From Comamonadaceae bacterium UBA4962 (lineage in GTDB: Bacteria > Pseudomonadota > Gammaproteobacteria > Burkholderiales > Burkholderiaceae_C): a stretch of 64,000 nt of DNA. Location of the stretch: assembly GCA_002397315.1 (NCBI GenBank), contig DHAE01000006.1:62001-126000 (forward strand), written 5' to 3'. The notes beneath the pieces are model-generated. The model was given only the letters and a program-made list of their open reading frames with translations, did no database searches and was not told the DNA's origin. The position numbers and the translations under genes are program-made. This document shows, piece by piece, positions 38,235-46,162 of this stretch (position 1 is its first letter; the number at the start of each line of letters is the position of its first letter).

Positions 38235-38609
38235 TCAGGCGTTCTTCGAGAACTCGGTGTAGGCGGTTTCGTCCATGAGCGCATCGAGCTGCGACGCGTC
38301 GGACAGGCGCACCTTGAAGAACCAGCCGTCGCCCAGCGGCGCGCTGTTGGCGAGCGACGGATCGGCGCGCAGCGCCTCGTTCACTTCGACGATCTCGCCG
38401 GACACGGGCATGTACACGTCGGCGGCGGCCTTCACGGACTCGACCACGCCGGCCACTTCGCCCTGGGCGAAGGTCGTGCCCACTGCGGGCAGATCGACGA
38501 ACACCACGTCGCCGAGCGCATCCTGCGCATGGACGGTGATGCCGACGACGGCGGCGCCCGTGTCGGCGGTGTTGATCCACTCGTGGTCGCGGGAGAATTT
38601 GACGGTCAT
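38235..38609 (-). CDS. gcvH: Glycine cleavage system H protein
   Basis: 124-residue lipoyl carrier of the glycine cleavage system. The lipoylated Lys lies in GVVESVKAAADVY near residue 60; the N-terminus TVKFSRDHEWI is typical. GGAG sits at normal distance before the ATG. It lies between gcvT and gcvP with gaps of about 128 and 108 bases. Confidence 0.96.
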   Translation of the reverse strand: MTVKFSRDHEWINTADTGAAVVGITVHAQDALGDVVFVDLPAVGTTFAQGEVAGVVESVKAAADVYMPVSGEIVEVNEALRADPSLANSAPLGDGWFFKVRLSDASQLDALMDETAYTEFSKNA

Positions 38610-38737
38610 GGGGGCTCCTGGAAGAAAGGTCCGCGGGAAAAAGGCGGCGGGGAAAACGACAAAAGGGTGTGCGGCCCTGGAAGGGGCACGCGGTTGCGAC
38701 TGTAGCCGCGCCCGGCGCCCGGTGGGGAGCGCCGCGG

Positions 38738-39868
38738 TCAGCCGCGGTGGTAGCGGGCCGGCAGGAACGGCATCGGGCTGACCTCCATCGGCACGGCCTT
38801 GCCGCGCACGATCGCGTGCACCACGGCGCCGGCTGCCGCGAACTCGGGCGCCACGTAGCCCATGGCGACGGGCTGGTTCACGCTCGGGCCCAGCAGGCCG
38901 CTGGTCACTTCGCCGATGGCCGCACCGTCGGTGCTCTGCAGGGGCGTGTGCTCGCGCACGGGCACGCGCTCGCGCGCCACCAGGCCCACGCGGCGGCGCT
39001 TGAGCAGCGCCGGGTCGTCGATCTGCGCGAGCACCTTGTCCGCGCCCGGGAACCCGCCCGCGCGCGCGCCGCCGGTGCGCCGGACCTTCTGGATCGCCCA
39101 GTTCAGCGCGGCCTCGGGGGGCGTGGTGGTGGTGTCGATGTCGTTGCCGTAGAGGCACAGGCCGGCTTCCAGCCGCAGCGAATTGCGCGCTCCGAGGCCG
39201 ATCGGCTTCACCTCGGGCTGGGCCAGCAGAGCGCGCGCCAGCGCCTCGGCCTGGGCGGCTGGGACGGAGATCTCGAAGCCGTCCTCGCCCGTGTAGCCGC
39301 TGCGCGTCACGTAGCAGTCGCAGCCGGCGATCTCGAACCGCCCGCCCGTCATGAACACGAGCGATGCCGTGCCGGGCGCGAGCCGCGCGAGCGCCGCGGC
39401 GGCCTGCGGGCCCTGCAGGGCGAGCAGGGCCTGGTCGGGCAGGGGGATGACCTCGCAGCGGCCGCCGATGCGTTCCTGGATGTGGGCGATATCGCCGGCC
39501 TTGCAGGCGCCGTTCACGATCACGAACAGGTCGTCGCCGCGGTTCACGAACATCAGGTCGTCGATGATGCCGCCCTCGTCGTTGAGCAGCAGGCCGTAGC
39601 GCTGCTTGTTCAAGCCGAGCCCGATCACGTCCACGGGGGTCAGCGTCTCGAAGGCCGCGGCGGCATCGGGGCCGACGAGGCGCAACTGGCCCATGTGCGA
39701 CACGTCGAACAGACCGGCCGCCTGCCGCGTGTGCAGGTGCTCGGCCATCAGGCCGGCCGGGTATTGCACGGGCATGGAATAGCCGGCGAAGGGCACCATG
39801 CGGGCCCCGAGTTCGAGGTGCAGCGCGTGCAGGGGCGTGGTGTGCAGGGAGGCGGATTCGGCGGACAT
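38738..39868 (-). CDS. gcvT: Glycine cleavage system T protein (aminomethyltransferase)
   Basis: 376-residue tetrahydrofolate-dependent aminomethyltransferase that releases ammonia and forms 5,10-methylene-THF from the aminomethyl-lipoyl GcvH. Recognisable parts are PLHALHLELGARMVPFAGYSMPVQY at the N-terminus, the catalytic Asp region around FDVSHMGQ, and the C-terminal GEVTSGLLGPSVNQPVAMGYV. The start at 39868 gives the expected N-terminus; the open frame extends into the leader. It is first in the operon, 70 bases downstream of the riboswitch. Confidence 0.95.
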   Translation of the reverse strand: MSAESASLHTTPLHALHLELGARMVPFAGYSMPVQYPAGLMAEHLHTRQAAGLFDVSHMGQLRLVGPDAAAAFETLTPVDVIGLGLNKQRYGLLLNDEGGIIDDLMFVNRGDDLFVIVNGACKAGDIAHIQERIGGRCEVIPLPDQALLALQGPQAAAALARLAPGTASLVFMTGGRFEIAGCDCYVTRSGYTGEDGFEISVPAAQAEALARALLAQPEVKPIGLGARNSLRLEAGLCLYGNDIDTTTTPPEAALNWAIQKVRRTGGARAGGFPGADKVLAQIDDPALLKRRRVGLVARERVPVREHTPLQSTDGAAIGEVTSGLLGPSVNQPVAMGYVAPEFAAAGAVVHAIVRGKAVPMEVSPMPFLPARYHRG

Positions 39869-39940
39869 GGGCGGAGCGGCCTTTCGGGCGAGCGGGGACG
39901 GACGACGCGCGTGCCGCCATCGAAGCGCCACGCCTGTGCC

Positions 39941-40180
39941 CGCTGTCCGCTTTACCTGAGAGATTCACCGCGCCGGGTGCGCTGCCTGGGATGGCGGCGC
40001 GCGGCGGGGCTTGCTCCTTCGGTGGGACCGCCATGCATGGCAGTCCTCTCTCCAGCCGGGGAAACGCCCGCATCCCTGCGGGCGCCTTGCCAGTCCTTTT
40101 GCCTGAGCGTTCGGGTTCCCTGCGCCTTCGGCGGCGCCGGCCACCCGTTGCGGGCGCGGCGCTCTCTCCTGACCCGGCGG
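39941..40180 (-). promoter_or_regulatory. Tandem glycine riboswitch
   Basis: Two gcvT-type aptamers lie in series on the minus strand. Aptamer I (about 40092-40172) has GGAGAG, CCGAAGGCGCAG, and CTCAGGCAAAAGGAC. Aptamer II (about 39945-40057) has GGAGAGAGGAC, CCGAAGGAGCAAG, and CTCTCAGGTAAAG. These are the conserved glycine-binding core sequences. Glycine binding switches the leader on, turning on gcvTHP. The aptamers are separated by about 34 bases that include a hairpin with CGCCCGC/GCGGGCG arms (40065-40084). Confidence 0.93.
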
Positions 40181-40186
40181 ATTCTA
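40181..40186 (-). promoter_or_regulatory. Likely -10 element of the gcv promoter
   Basis: TAGAAT on the minus strand, one mismatch from TATAAT, ends directly before the first paired element of the riboswitch, as expected for a leader that begins at the aptamer. No good -35 is seen at 17 bases; the upstream DNA is GC-rich. Confidence 0.55.
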
Positions 40187-40349
40187 ACGGCTGTGTGGGG
40201 GATCGGCGGTGAAGTTCGTTCGCGCCCGGGTTCTGGCGCCACGTGCGTGTCTGCGGCGCCGCCGGCGGCTTCAGACACTGCCCAGGTTCACGCGCGCGGA
40301 CAGTGCCTCTTCCAGGGCGCGATCCGTCGCGGGATGGGCCGAATTCGGG

Positions 40350-43349
40350 CTACCTTCGGCTCACGCTTGTCTTGGCCCTTGTCCACAGGAGAAGCAAGAG
40401 GCTCAGGACGAGAACCCCCCAATCGGACATCGCCGGTATTGCCGTCGTAGCTGCGGGCGCGGCAAGCGGCAGCAATACCGGCGCGAACGGGTCGTCGATG
40501 CGGCCGATCGCTGGGTTCGAGTCTCCTGCCTGGTTGTCCGTGACCTGGTACGCCACGGTTTTCCTGTCGGAACTCAGGCTCACTTCCGAGGCCGGCAGTT
40601 CGAACCAGGATGCGGGTTGTCCTGCGGACGGCGGGCCGAACTTCATGAACCGGACGTTGGCGGGCAGCGCGACGGGGTACTGGATGGAGATGCCGAGGCG
40701 ATCGTGGGGACAGCCATCGGTGGTGAACGCGAACACGCCAGCGGGAAGCGTCGCTCCAGCCGGTATGCCAGCGGGAGCTGCCGCGTCGAAGCTGCTGGAA
40801 GTCAACGTGCAGGCAGCGCTTCCCTGGGAGATGGTCACAGAAGCCGATCCGCTGCTTCCCGGCAGCGAGCCGCTGGCTGTCGTCCGCACGGGCGTGGCAG
40901 AGAGCGGCTGCGACGCATCGCTGGTTCCCGCAGCGGTGATGGCCGCGACCGTGAAGCTGTAGCGGGTCCCGTTGGAAAGACCGGACACCTTGCACGTCGT
41001 CGCGGTCACAGGCGCTGGTGTGCAGGAGCCCTGCGGAGAACCCACGACCAGGTACCCGCTGATTTCCGAGCCGCTGTCCGCGGGACGGGTCCACGACAGA
41101 GTCACTTCACCGTCTCCAGGCGTCGCGGAGATCAGAGAGGGCGCTGCGGGTTTGGCGCCCACGGTGATCTGGAGCCCTGCCGACAAAGGACTCCGGTTGC
41201 CGGCCTGGTCCGCGGCCCTGACCTTCAACGTGTGCGGCCCCGCCGCCAGTGTGCTCGTGGTGATCGACCAGTTTCCGGCGCTGTCGGCAACGGCGGTGCC
41301 GATCACGGTCGCTTCGTCAGTGTCATACGCCGTGACGGCAGCCGAGCCCTCGGCCGTGCCGTCGATCCTGGGGGTCCGGACAGCGGTGATGCCGTCACCC
41401 AGCGTGCCGGTGTCACTGCCGGCGTTGAGCACGGGCGCAGGCGGAGCGGACGGCGCCGTAGCGTCCACCGTGATCGCCAGAGCGCCTGAGCTCGCACTCG
41501 CGTTGCCTGCGAGGTCGACCGCCTTGGCGGTCAGGCTGTGCATGCCCGCAGTGAGGGTGCTGCTCTTGATCGACCAGATACCACCTGCGCCGGAGACGGC
41601 CGAGCCGAGGACCGAGGTGCCGTTGGTGTCGTAGAGGGTGACGGTCGTACCGGCGTCCGCGGTGCCGGTGACGATGGGGGTCGTGACGGAGGTGAGGCCG
41701 TCGGTGGCGGAGACTCCGGTGTCCTCGCCCGCCGCCAGTGCGATCCCGGCGGGCGCAGCCGGCGGGGTGCGGTCGACGGTGATCGTGATGGTGCCGGCCG
41801 CGCTCACGTTGCCCGCCGTGTCCGTGGACTTGGCCGTCAGGGTCTGGGTGCCTTCGGGCAGCGGCGTGGACGGGAGGATCGACCAGGTGCTCGACGTGCT
41901 GTTCGAGGAAACGGCGGAACCCAGTACGGTGACGCCGTCGGCGGCGTACAGTTGGATGTTGGTGATTCTCTCCGCCGTTCCCGTGAACGAAGGCAAGGAC
42001 TGGCTGGTGATGCCGTCGCTCGAAGAGATGCCCGTGTCACTGCCGGCGGCCACCTTGATCGTGGGCGCCACAGGCGCTGTGGCGTCGATCTGCACCAATC
42101 GCGATCCCGACAGCGTGCTCGTGTTGCCCGCCGAGTCGACGCTGCGCGCTTGCAGGCTGTAGGTGGCGTCTTCGAGCTTCGTGGTGGCCGAGGCCGTCCA
42201 GTTGCCGGTGCCGTCGCTTTTGCCGGTGGCGACCAAAATGGTGGCCGACTGGCCATTGCGATTGGTATAGGAGCCGTAGACCTCGATGGTGACGTTGGCC
42301 TCGCTCACGCCGCCGCCGGCAAAGGTCGGCGTGTTGATCTTCGTGATGCGGTCGGTGGTGCTCGTACCGGTGTCGTTGCCGACCGCCAGGGCGGGAATGG
42401 CCGGAACAGCGGGCGCCGAAGTGTCGAGGATGATGTTCTTGCCGAACCCCAGCGAGCCGGCGGCGCCCGGTGCCGGCAGCGTGAGGGCTGCGCTGACATC
42501 GGCGCCATTTTTGATGGATCCCCCGTTGAGGCCGAGCGCATTGACCGAGTGATAGTCGAGGTCCGCGCTGTTTGCGCCGGCCTGGACGGTGTAGCTGAAC
42601 GTCAGGGACGACGTTCCGCTGCCCCCCGTGTAGTCGATGTAGCGATCCACCGCCCCCGTTTCCAGGAACAGTTGCGGCGTGCCGGTGACGGTGACGGCTT
42701 CGCTGAAGTTCACCTGGATCGAGATCACGCTGCCCGCCCTGTAGGAGCCATCAGCGGTGGTGGAGGAGACACTGGTGACCGTCGGTGCCGTGCCGCCCGC
42801 CCCCCGCACATCGGTGATCACCAGATCCTGGAACAACGCGTAGTTGTTGGAGGTGAGCACCACTGCCGTCACATCGTCGAGATCCGTCAAGCCCGAGAAG
42901 GATGTCGCCGTGTCGGCCCCGACGGTGAATGTCTTCGACGACGTCGTACCGTTCTTGACATAGAAGGCGGTGATGGTGGTTTCCCGGCCCTGGGTCCTGA
43001 ACCCCGTGAGATCGAAGGTATAGCCTGCAGCGACGGAGATGGAAAAGTCCGTGCCGCTGCCGGAAGCGCGGCTCGACAGTGCATAGATGCCTGGCCCTAT
43101 GCCTGTCGCATAGCGCGGATCGCTGTCGGTCTGGATATCGAGATAGGAAGCCTGCTCGTTCGTCACGGCCGAGCCGGCCTGGAATGTGAACGAAGCGCCC
43201 AGGATGTCGCGCGTGAAGAAGTTGTTGCTATTGCCGTCGAGGTCTTCCTGCGAGCCTTCGACAAAAGTGACGGTCGCGGCCGATGCCGATGCCGATGCGG
43301 CCGACAACAGGAACGCTGCGGTTCCCATCAGTAGCGGTTTGAGAAGCAT
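40350..43349 (-). CDS. Large exported IPTL-CTERM protein with Ig-like repeats
   Basis: 999 residues. Signal peptide (1-25), an unassigned N-terminal domain (to about 300), four similar Ig-like repeats about 102 residues apart (starting near 315, 425, 527 and 629; each with a DTG...DG motif and the later SVxDxAGN-like strand), a fibronectin III-like domain (about 730-820), a Cys-containing region, and an IPTL-CTERM tail (IPAMSDWGVLVLSL, near 971, then a basic end). The tail is a putative sorting or membrane-retention signal. It is probably a surface or secreted adhesin-like protein. No processing enzyme gene is nearby. Codon use looks like its neighbours. Confidence 0.85.
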   Translation of the reverse strand: MLLKPLLMGTAAFLLSAASASASAATVTFVEGSQEDLDGNSNNFFTRDILGASFTFQAGSAVTNEQASYLDIQTDSDPRYATGIGPGIYALSSRASGSGTDFSISVAAGYTFDLTGFRTQGRETTITAFYVKNGTTSSKTFTVGADTATSFSGLTDLDDVTAVVLTSNNYALFQDLVITDVRGAGGTAPTVTSVSSTTADGSYRAGSVISIQVNFSEAVTVTGTPQLFLETGAVDRYIDYTGGSGTSSLTFSYTVQAGANSADLDYHSVNALGLNGGSIKNGADVSAALTLPAPGAAGSLGFGKNIILDTSAPAVPAIPALAVGNDTGTSTTDRITKINTPTFAGGGVSEANVTIEVYGSYTNRNGQSATILVATGKSDGTGNWTASATTKLEDATYSLQARSVDSAGNTSTLSGSRLVQIDATAPVAPTIKVAAGSDTGISSSDGITSQSLPSFTGTAERITNIQLYAADGVTVLGSAVSSNSTSSTWSILPSTPLPEGTQTLTAKSTDTAGNVSAAGTITITVDRTPPAAPAGIALAAGEDTGVSATDGLTSVTTPIVTGTADAGTTVTLYDTNGTSVLGSAVSGAGGIWSIKSSTLTAGMHSLTAKAVDLAGNASASSGALAITVDATAPSAPPAPVLNAGSDTGTLGDGITAVRTPRIDGTAEGSAAVTAYDTDEATVIGTAVADSAGNWSITTSTLAAGPHTLKVRAADQAGNRSPLSAGLQITVGAKPAAPSLISATPGDGEVTLSWTRPADSGSEISGYLVVGSPQGSCTPAPVTATTCKVSGLSNGTRYSFTVAAITAAGTSDASQPLSATPVRTTASGSLPGSSGSASVTISQGSAACTLTSSSFDAAAPAGIPAGATLPAGVFAFTTDGCPHDRLGISIQYPVALPANVRFMKFGPPSAGQPASWFELPASEVSLSSDRKTVAYQVTDNQAGDSNPAIGRIDDPFAPVLLPLAAPAATTAIPAMSDWGVLVLSLLLLLWTRAKTSVSRR

Positions 43350-43745
43350 GTGGAGCCTTGGGTTGGCAGCGCCAACCACCGAGGTTCACAGCGCAAACGG
43401 AGTGGGGCGATTTAACCGCCAGTAACAGATGTTTGCAATCTCCTGGGCCCCCATGGCTTCCGGCTGGTGGTAAACCGTGATTTTTGTGAAATGTTCGTCC
43501 GGGTCGAAGGAGTGCGTCCAGCGGTAGCGCAGCAGTGGCATGGCGCAACCTCGTAGCGGGTGCCAAGCGCCCCGGACCAGCGGTAACCGGCCGGGGGCTT
43601 GCCATTCGCTTGGCGCCCCGGTGGAGGCGCCGTGTGGGAACGATTGTGCCGGTGGAGTGGCCGACGGATTTTTCGAATTTCTGCCAAATCCTGTCTTTCG
43701 CAGAAAAATCTTCTGCAAAACCGGATTTGCCAGCACAATACATCC
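43350..43745. other. Divergent intergenic region with Lrp operator-like dyad
   Basis: It separates the IPTL gene (minus) from the Lrp-type gene (plus). Most of it is plain GC-rich sequence with no credible gene. The 3' part becomes AT-rich and contains the extended dyad listed separately. Confidence 0.6.
43681..43733. promoter_or_regulatory. Extended imperfect dyad upstream of the Lrp-type gene
   Basis: Two nested inverted repeats share the centre near 43707: outer arms CTGCCAAATCC (43681-43691) and GGATTTGCCAG (43723-43733), and inner arms TTTCGCAGAA (43696-43705) and TTCTGCAAA (43711-43719). It is AT-rich and ends 12 bases before the regulator's ATG. Lrp/AsnC proteins wrap DNA over several sites and usually control themselves, so this is a likely autoregulatory operator. 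Confidence 0.6.
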
Positions 43746-44204
43746 ATGGACCGCATCGACCGAAAAATTCTGGCCGTGCTGCAGGACGACGCCCGCGCGA
43801 GCCTGCAGGAAATCGGCCAGGCCGTGGGCCTGAGCCCCTCGCCGTGCTGGGGCCGCATCCGCAAGATGGAAGAGGCCGGCGTGATCGAGGGGTACACCGT
43901 GCGGCTCAACGCCCAGGCGCTCGACCTGGCCGATACCGTGCTCGTGCAGGTCACGCTCGACAGCCATTCCGACAACACCCTGGAGAAGTTCGGCGAAACG
44001 CTCGCGAGCATTCCCGAGGTGATCGAGGCGCACCTCGTCTCCGGCGATTACGACTACCTGCTGCGCGTGGTGGTGAAGGACACGCGCGACTACGAGCGCC
44101 TGCTGCGCGAGAAGCTCTACAAGATCAAGGGCATCCGCCACAGCCGCTCGAGCTTCGTGCTGCGCACGCTCAAAAAGGCGGACCTGCCGCTGCGCGCGGA
44201 CTGA
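43746..44204 (+). CDS. Lrp/AsnC-family transcription regulator
   Basis: 152 residues: helix-turn-helix in residues 1-60 (DRIDRKILAVLQDDAR, LSPSPCWGRIRKMEEAG), then a RAM ligand-binding domain (residues 65-140). Length is normal for an Lrp-like feast/famine regulator. No strong ribosome-binding site precedes the ATG. The RAM domain usually binds an amino acid; the adjacent ABC transporter may be a target, but the two genes converge, so this is only a guess. Confidence 0.9.
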   Translation: MDRIDRKILAVLQDDARASLQEIGQAVGLSPSPCWGRIRKMEEAGVIEGYTVRLNAQALDLADTVLVQVTLDSHSDNTLEKFGETLASIPEVIEAHLVSGDYDYLLRVVVKDTRDYERLLREKLYKIKGIRHSRSSFVLRTLKKADLPLRAD

Positions 44205-44261
44205 GCGGCCGCGCAGGGGCGGGCACCGGGGCCGCGCCTATTCCGGGGCAGAGCTCCTTTA

Positions 44262-44373
44262 GAGCAACTGGCAGGACCCAGCGAAGCGGTTCTGGCTAGG
44301 CGCCGCATTGCAGGCAGTACGGGTAGTACGACCAGATGAGGCAACGACGCCAGAAGGGTCCTGTTAGCTGCTC
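44262..44373. repeat. 112-base nested inverted-repeat element or structured RNA
   Basis: The left arm GAGCAACTGGCAGGACCC (44262-44279) matches the reverse complement of the right arm GGGTCCTGTTAGCTGCTC (44356-44373) in 15 of 18 positions. A second arm pair TTCTGGC/GCCAGAA (44290-44296 and 44349-44355) is perfect. Two of the three outer mismatches become G-U pairs only in a plus-strand transcript. It lies between the convergent Lrp and ABC genes and abuts the ABC stop codon. It may be a REP/MITE-like repeat, a terminator or a small structured RNA. Confidence 0.7.
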
Positions 44374-45168
44374 TCAGCCCAGCAGCAGCGCGTCGTCCGC
44401 CAATTGCTCGCCGCGCACCTTCTCGAACATCTGCAGCAGGTCCGGCACGCCCAGCCGGCTGCGCTCTTCGCCCGACACGTCCAGCACCACCTGGCCCTGG
44501 TGCAGCATCACGGTGCGCTGGCCCACGTCCAGCGCCTGGCGCATGCTGTGCGTGACCATCATGGTGGTGAGCCGGTTCTCGGCCACGATGCGCGCCGTGA
44601 GCTGCAGCACGAAGTCGGCCGTGCGCGGATCGAGCGCGGCGGTGTGTTCGTCCAGCAGCAGGATGCGCGAGGGCTGCAGGGCCGCCATCAGCAGGCTCAC
44701 GGCCTGGCGCTGGCCGCCCGAGAGCAGGCCGATGCGGTCGGTGAGGCGGTTTTCCAGCCCCAGGCCCAGCGTGGCGAGCCGTTCGCGAAAAGTCTCGCGC
44801 TGATGCGCCTTCACCGCGCCGCGCAGGCCGCGCAGCGTGCCCCGCTGCTGCGCGAGCGCCATGTTCTCTTCGATGGTCAGGTCTTCGCAGGTGCCGGCCA
44901 TCGGGTCCTGGAAGACGCGCGCCACGCGCTGGGCGCGCGACCAGACGGGCTGGCGGGTGACGTCTTCGCCGTCGATCGCTATGCGGCCCGTGTCCACCGA
45001 CAGATCGCCGGAGATCGCGTTGAGGAAGGTGGATTTGCCGGCCCCGTTGGAGCCGATCACGGTGACGAACTGCCCGGCCGGAATGTCCAGCGACATGCCG
45101 CGCAACGCGCGCGTCTCGATGGGCGTGCCGGGATTGAAGGTGATGTGCAGGTCTTGTGCGCTCAGCAT
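44374..45168 (-). CDS. ABC transporter ATP-binding protein (partner of PF04392-type importer)
   Basis: 264-residue ATPase with Walker A GSNGAGKST, signature LLSGGQRQAVSLLMA and Walker B ILLLDEHTAALD. The N-terminus LSAQDLHITFNPGTPIETRA is typical of the importer type found with TrpXYZ-like permeases. Its start is 13 bases downstream of the permease stop, so it is the last gene of a three-gene operon transcribed right to left. Confidence 0.9.
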   Translation of the reverse strand: MLSAQDLHITFNPGTPIETRALRGMSLDIPAGQFVTVIGSNGAGKSTFLNAISGDLSVDTGRIAIDGEDVTRQPVWSRAQRVARVFQDPMAGTCEDLTIEENMALAQQRGTLRGLRGAVKAHQRETFRERLATLGLGLENRLTDRIGLLSGGQRQAVSLLMAALQPSRILLLDEHTAALDPRTADFVLQLTARIVAENRLTTMMVTHSMRQALDVGQRTVMLHQGQVVLDVSGEERSRLGVPDLLQMFEKVRGEQLADDALLLG

Positions 45169-45181
45169 GGTGCGGTCCCTT

Positions 45182-46069
45182 TCAACGCTGCTTCGAAGCG
45201 AGCTTGCGCTTGATCTGCGGAATCACGAGCGCCACGGTCACCAGCACGGCCGTCACCAGGTTCAGGTCCTGCGCCTTCAGCCCGATGAAGTCGCTGTTGA
45301 GCGCCAGCGCGATGAAGAAGCGGTACACGATGGCGCCGATGACGACGGCGAGCGTCGCCAGGACGAGGCGGCGCGAGGGCAGGATGCTTTCGCCCACGAT
45401 CACCGCGGCCAGGCCGATGACGATGGTGCCGATGCCCATGGAGATGTCCGAGCCGCCCTGCGTCTGCGCGAAGAGGGCGCCGGCCAGTGCCACCAGCGCG
45501 TTCGACACGGCCATGCCCAGCAGCACCATGGCGCCGGTGTTCACGCCCTGGGCGCGTGCCATGCGGGCATTGGAGCCGGTGGCGCGGATGGCCAGGCCCC
45601 GTTCGGTGGCGAAGAACCAGTCCATGGCCAGCTTCGCGGCGATCACGATCACCAGCAGCAGGGCGGGCCGGGCGATGTAGTCGGCCAGGCCCTCGGGCTG
45701 CAGCAGCGTGAACAGCGTGGGGTCGTTGATCAGCGGTACGTTGGGGCCGCCCATGATGCGCAGGTTGATGGAATACAGCGCGATCATCATCAGGATGCTG
45801 GCCAGCAGGTCCATGATCTTCAGCTTGACGTTGAGCCAGCCGGTGATGAGCCCGGCCACCGCGCCCGCCGCCGTGGCCACGAGCGTCGCCACATACGGAT
45901 TGGTGCCCGTGGAGATGAGCACCGCGCAGACCGCGCCGCCCAGCGGGAAGCTGCCGTCCACCGTCAGGTCGGGAAAGCGCAGCAGCCGGAACGAGATGAA
46001 GACGCCCAGCGCGACCAGGCTGAAGATCAGCCCGATCTCGACGGCGCCGAGCAGGGAGAAGAGGGACAT
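45182..46069 (-). CDS. ABC transporter permease (LivH-like, PF04392-associated)
   Basis: 295-residue inner-membrane permease with eight to nine hydrophobic segments; the cytoplasmic coupling loop is ERGLAIRATGSNARMARAQG. It starts at 46069 (MSLFSLLGAVEIGLIFSLVA), giving a family-like N-terminus; upstream in-frame Met residues lie in the leader. It lies between the binding protein and ATPase genes. Confidence 0.9.
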   Translation of the reverse strand: MSLFSLLGAVEIGLIFSLVALGVFISFRLLRFPDLTVDGSFPLGGAVCAVLISTGTNPYVATLVATAAGAVAGLITGWLNVKLKIMDLLASILMMIALYSINLRIMGGPNVPLINDPTLFTLLQPEGLADYIARPALLLVIVIAAKLAMDWFFATERGLAIRATGSNARMARAQGVNTGAMVLLGMAVSNALVALAGALFAQTQGGSDISMGIGTIVIGLAAVIVGESILPSRRLVLATLAVVIGAIVYRFFIALALNSDFIGLKAQDLNLVTAVLVTVALVIPQIKRKLASKQR

Positions 46070-46085
46070 GGCGGGAGTAGCCTCG

Positions 46086-46116
46086 GGAAAAACGAAGCAG
46101 GAGCCGAAGCTCCTGC
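46086..46116 (-). terminator. Intra-operon hairpin between ABC binding protein and permease
   Basis: GCAGGAGC-CGAA-GCTCCTGC (46097-46116 read on the plus strand) is a perfect 8-base stem; on the minus strand it is followed by TTCGTTTTT. It probably acts as a partial terminator or 3' stabiliser, so the binding protein is made in excess of the permease, common for ABC importers. Confidence 0.7.
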
Positions 46117-46162
46117 GGTCAGGGGTTGCTCCCGGCATGCGCCGGCAGCGGAGCCACGCACC

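Larger units (their letters stand above)
39869..40349. other. Leader of the gcv operon and downstream end of the IPTL gene
   Basis: This gap holds the glycine riboswitch (39941-40180), a -10 element (40181-40186), and about 160 bases between the promoter and the stop of the IPTL-CTERM gene that is transcribed towards it on the same strand. No extra gene is seen in those 160 bases. Confidence 0.7.

Noticed and set aside
40288..41094. A minus-strand frame of 268 codons at the end of the IPTL gene.
   Set aside because: It overlaps the clear IPTL-CTERM coding frame and has no recognisable domain or ribosome-binding site.
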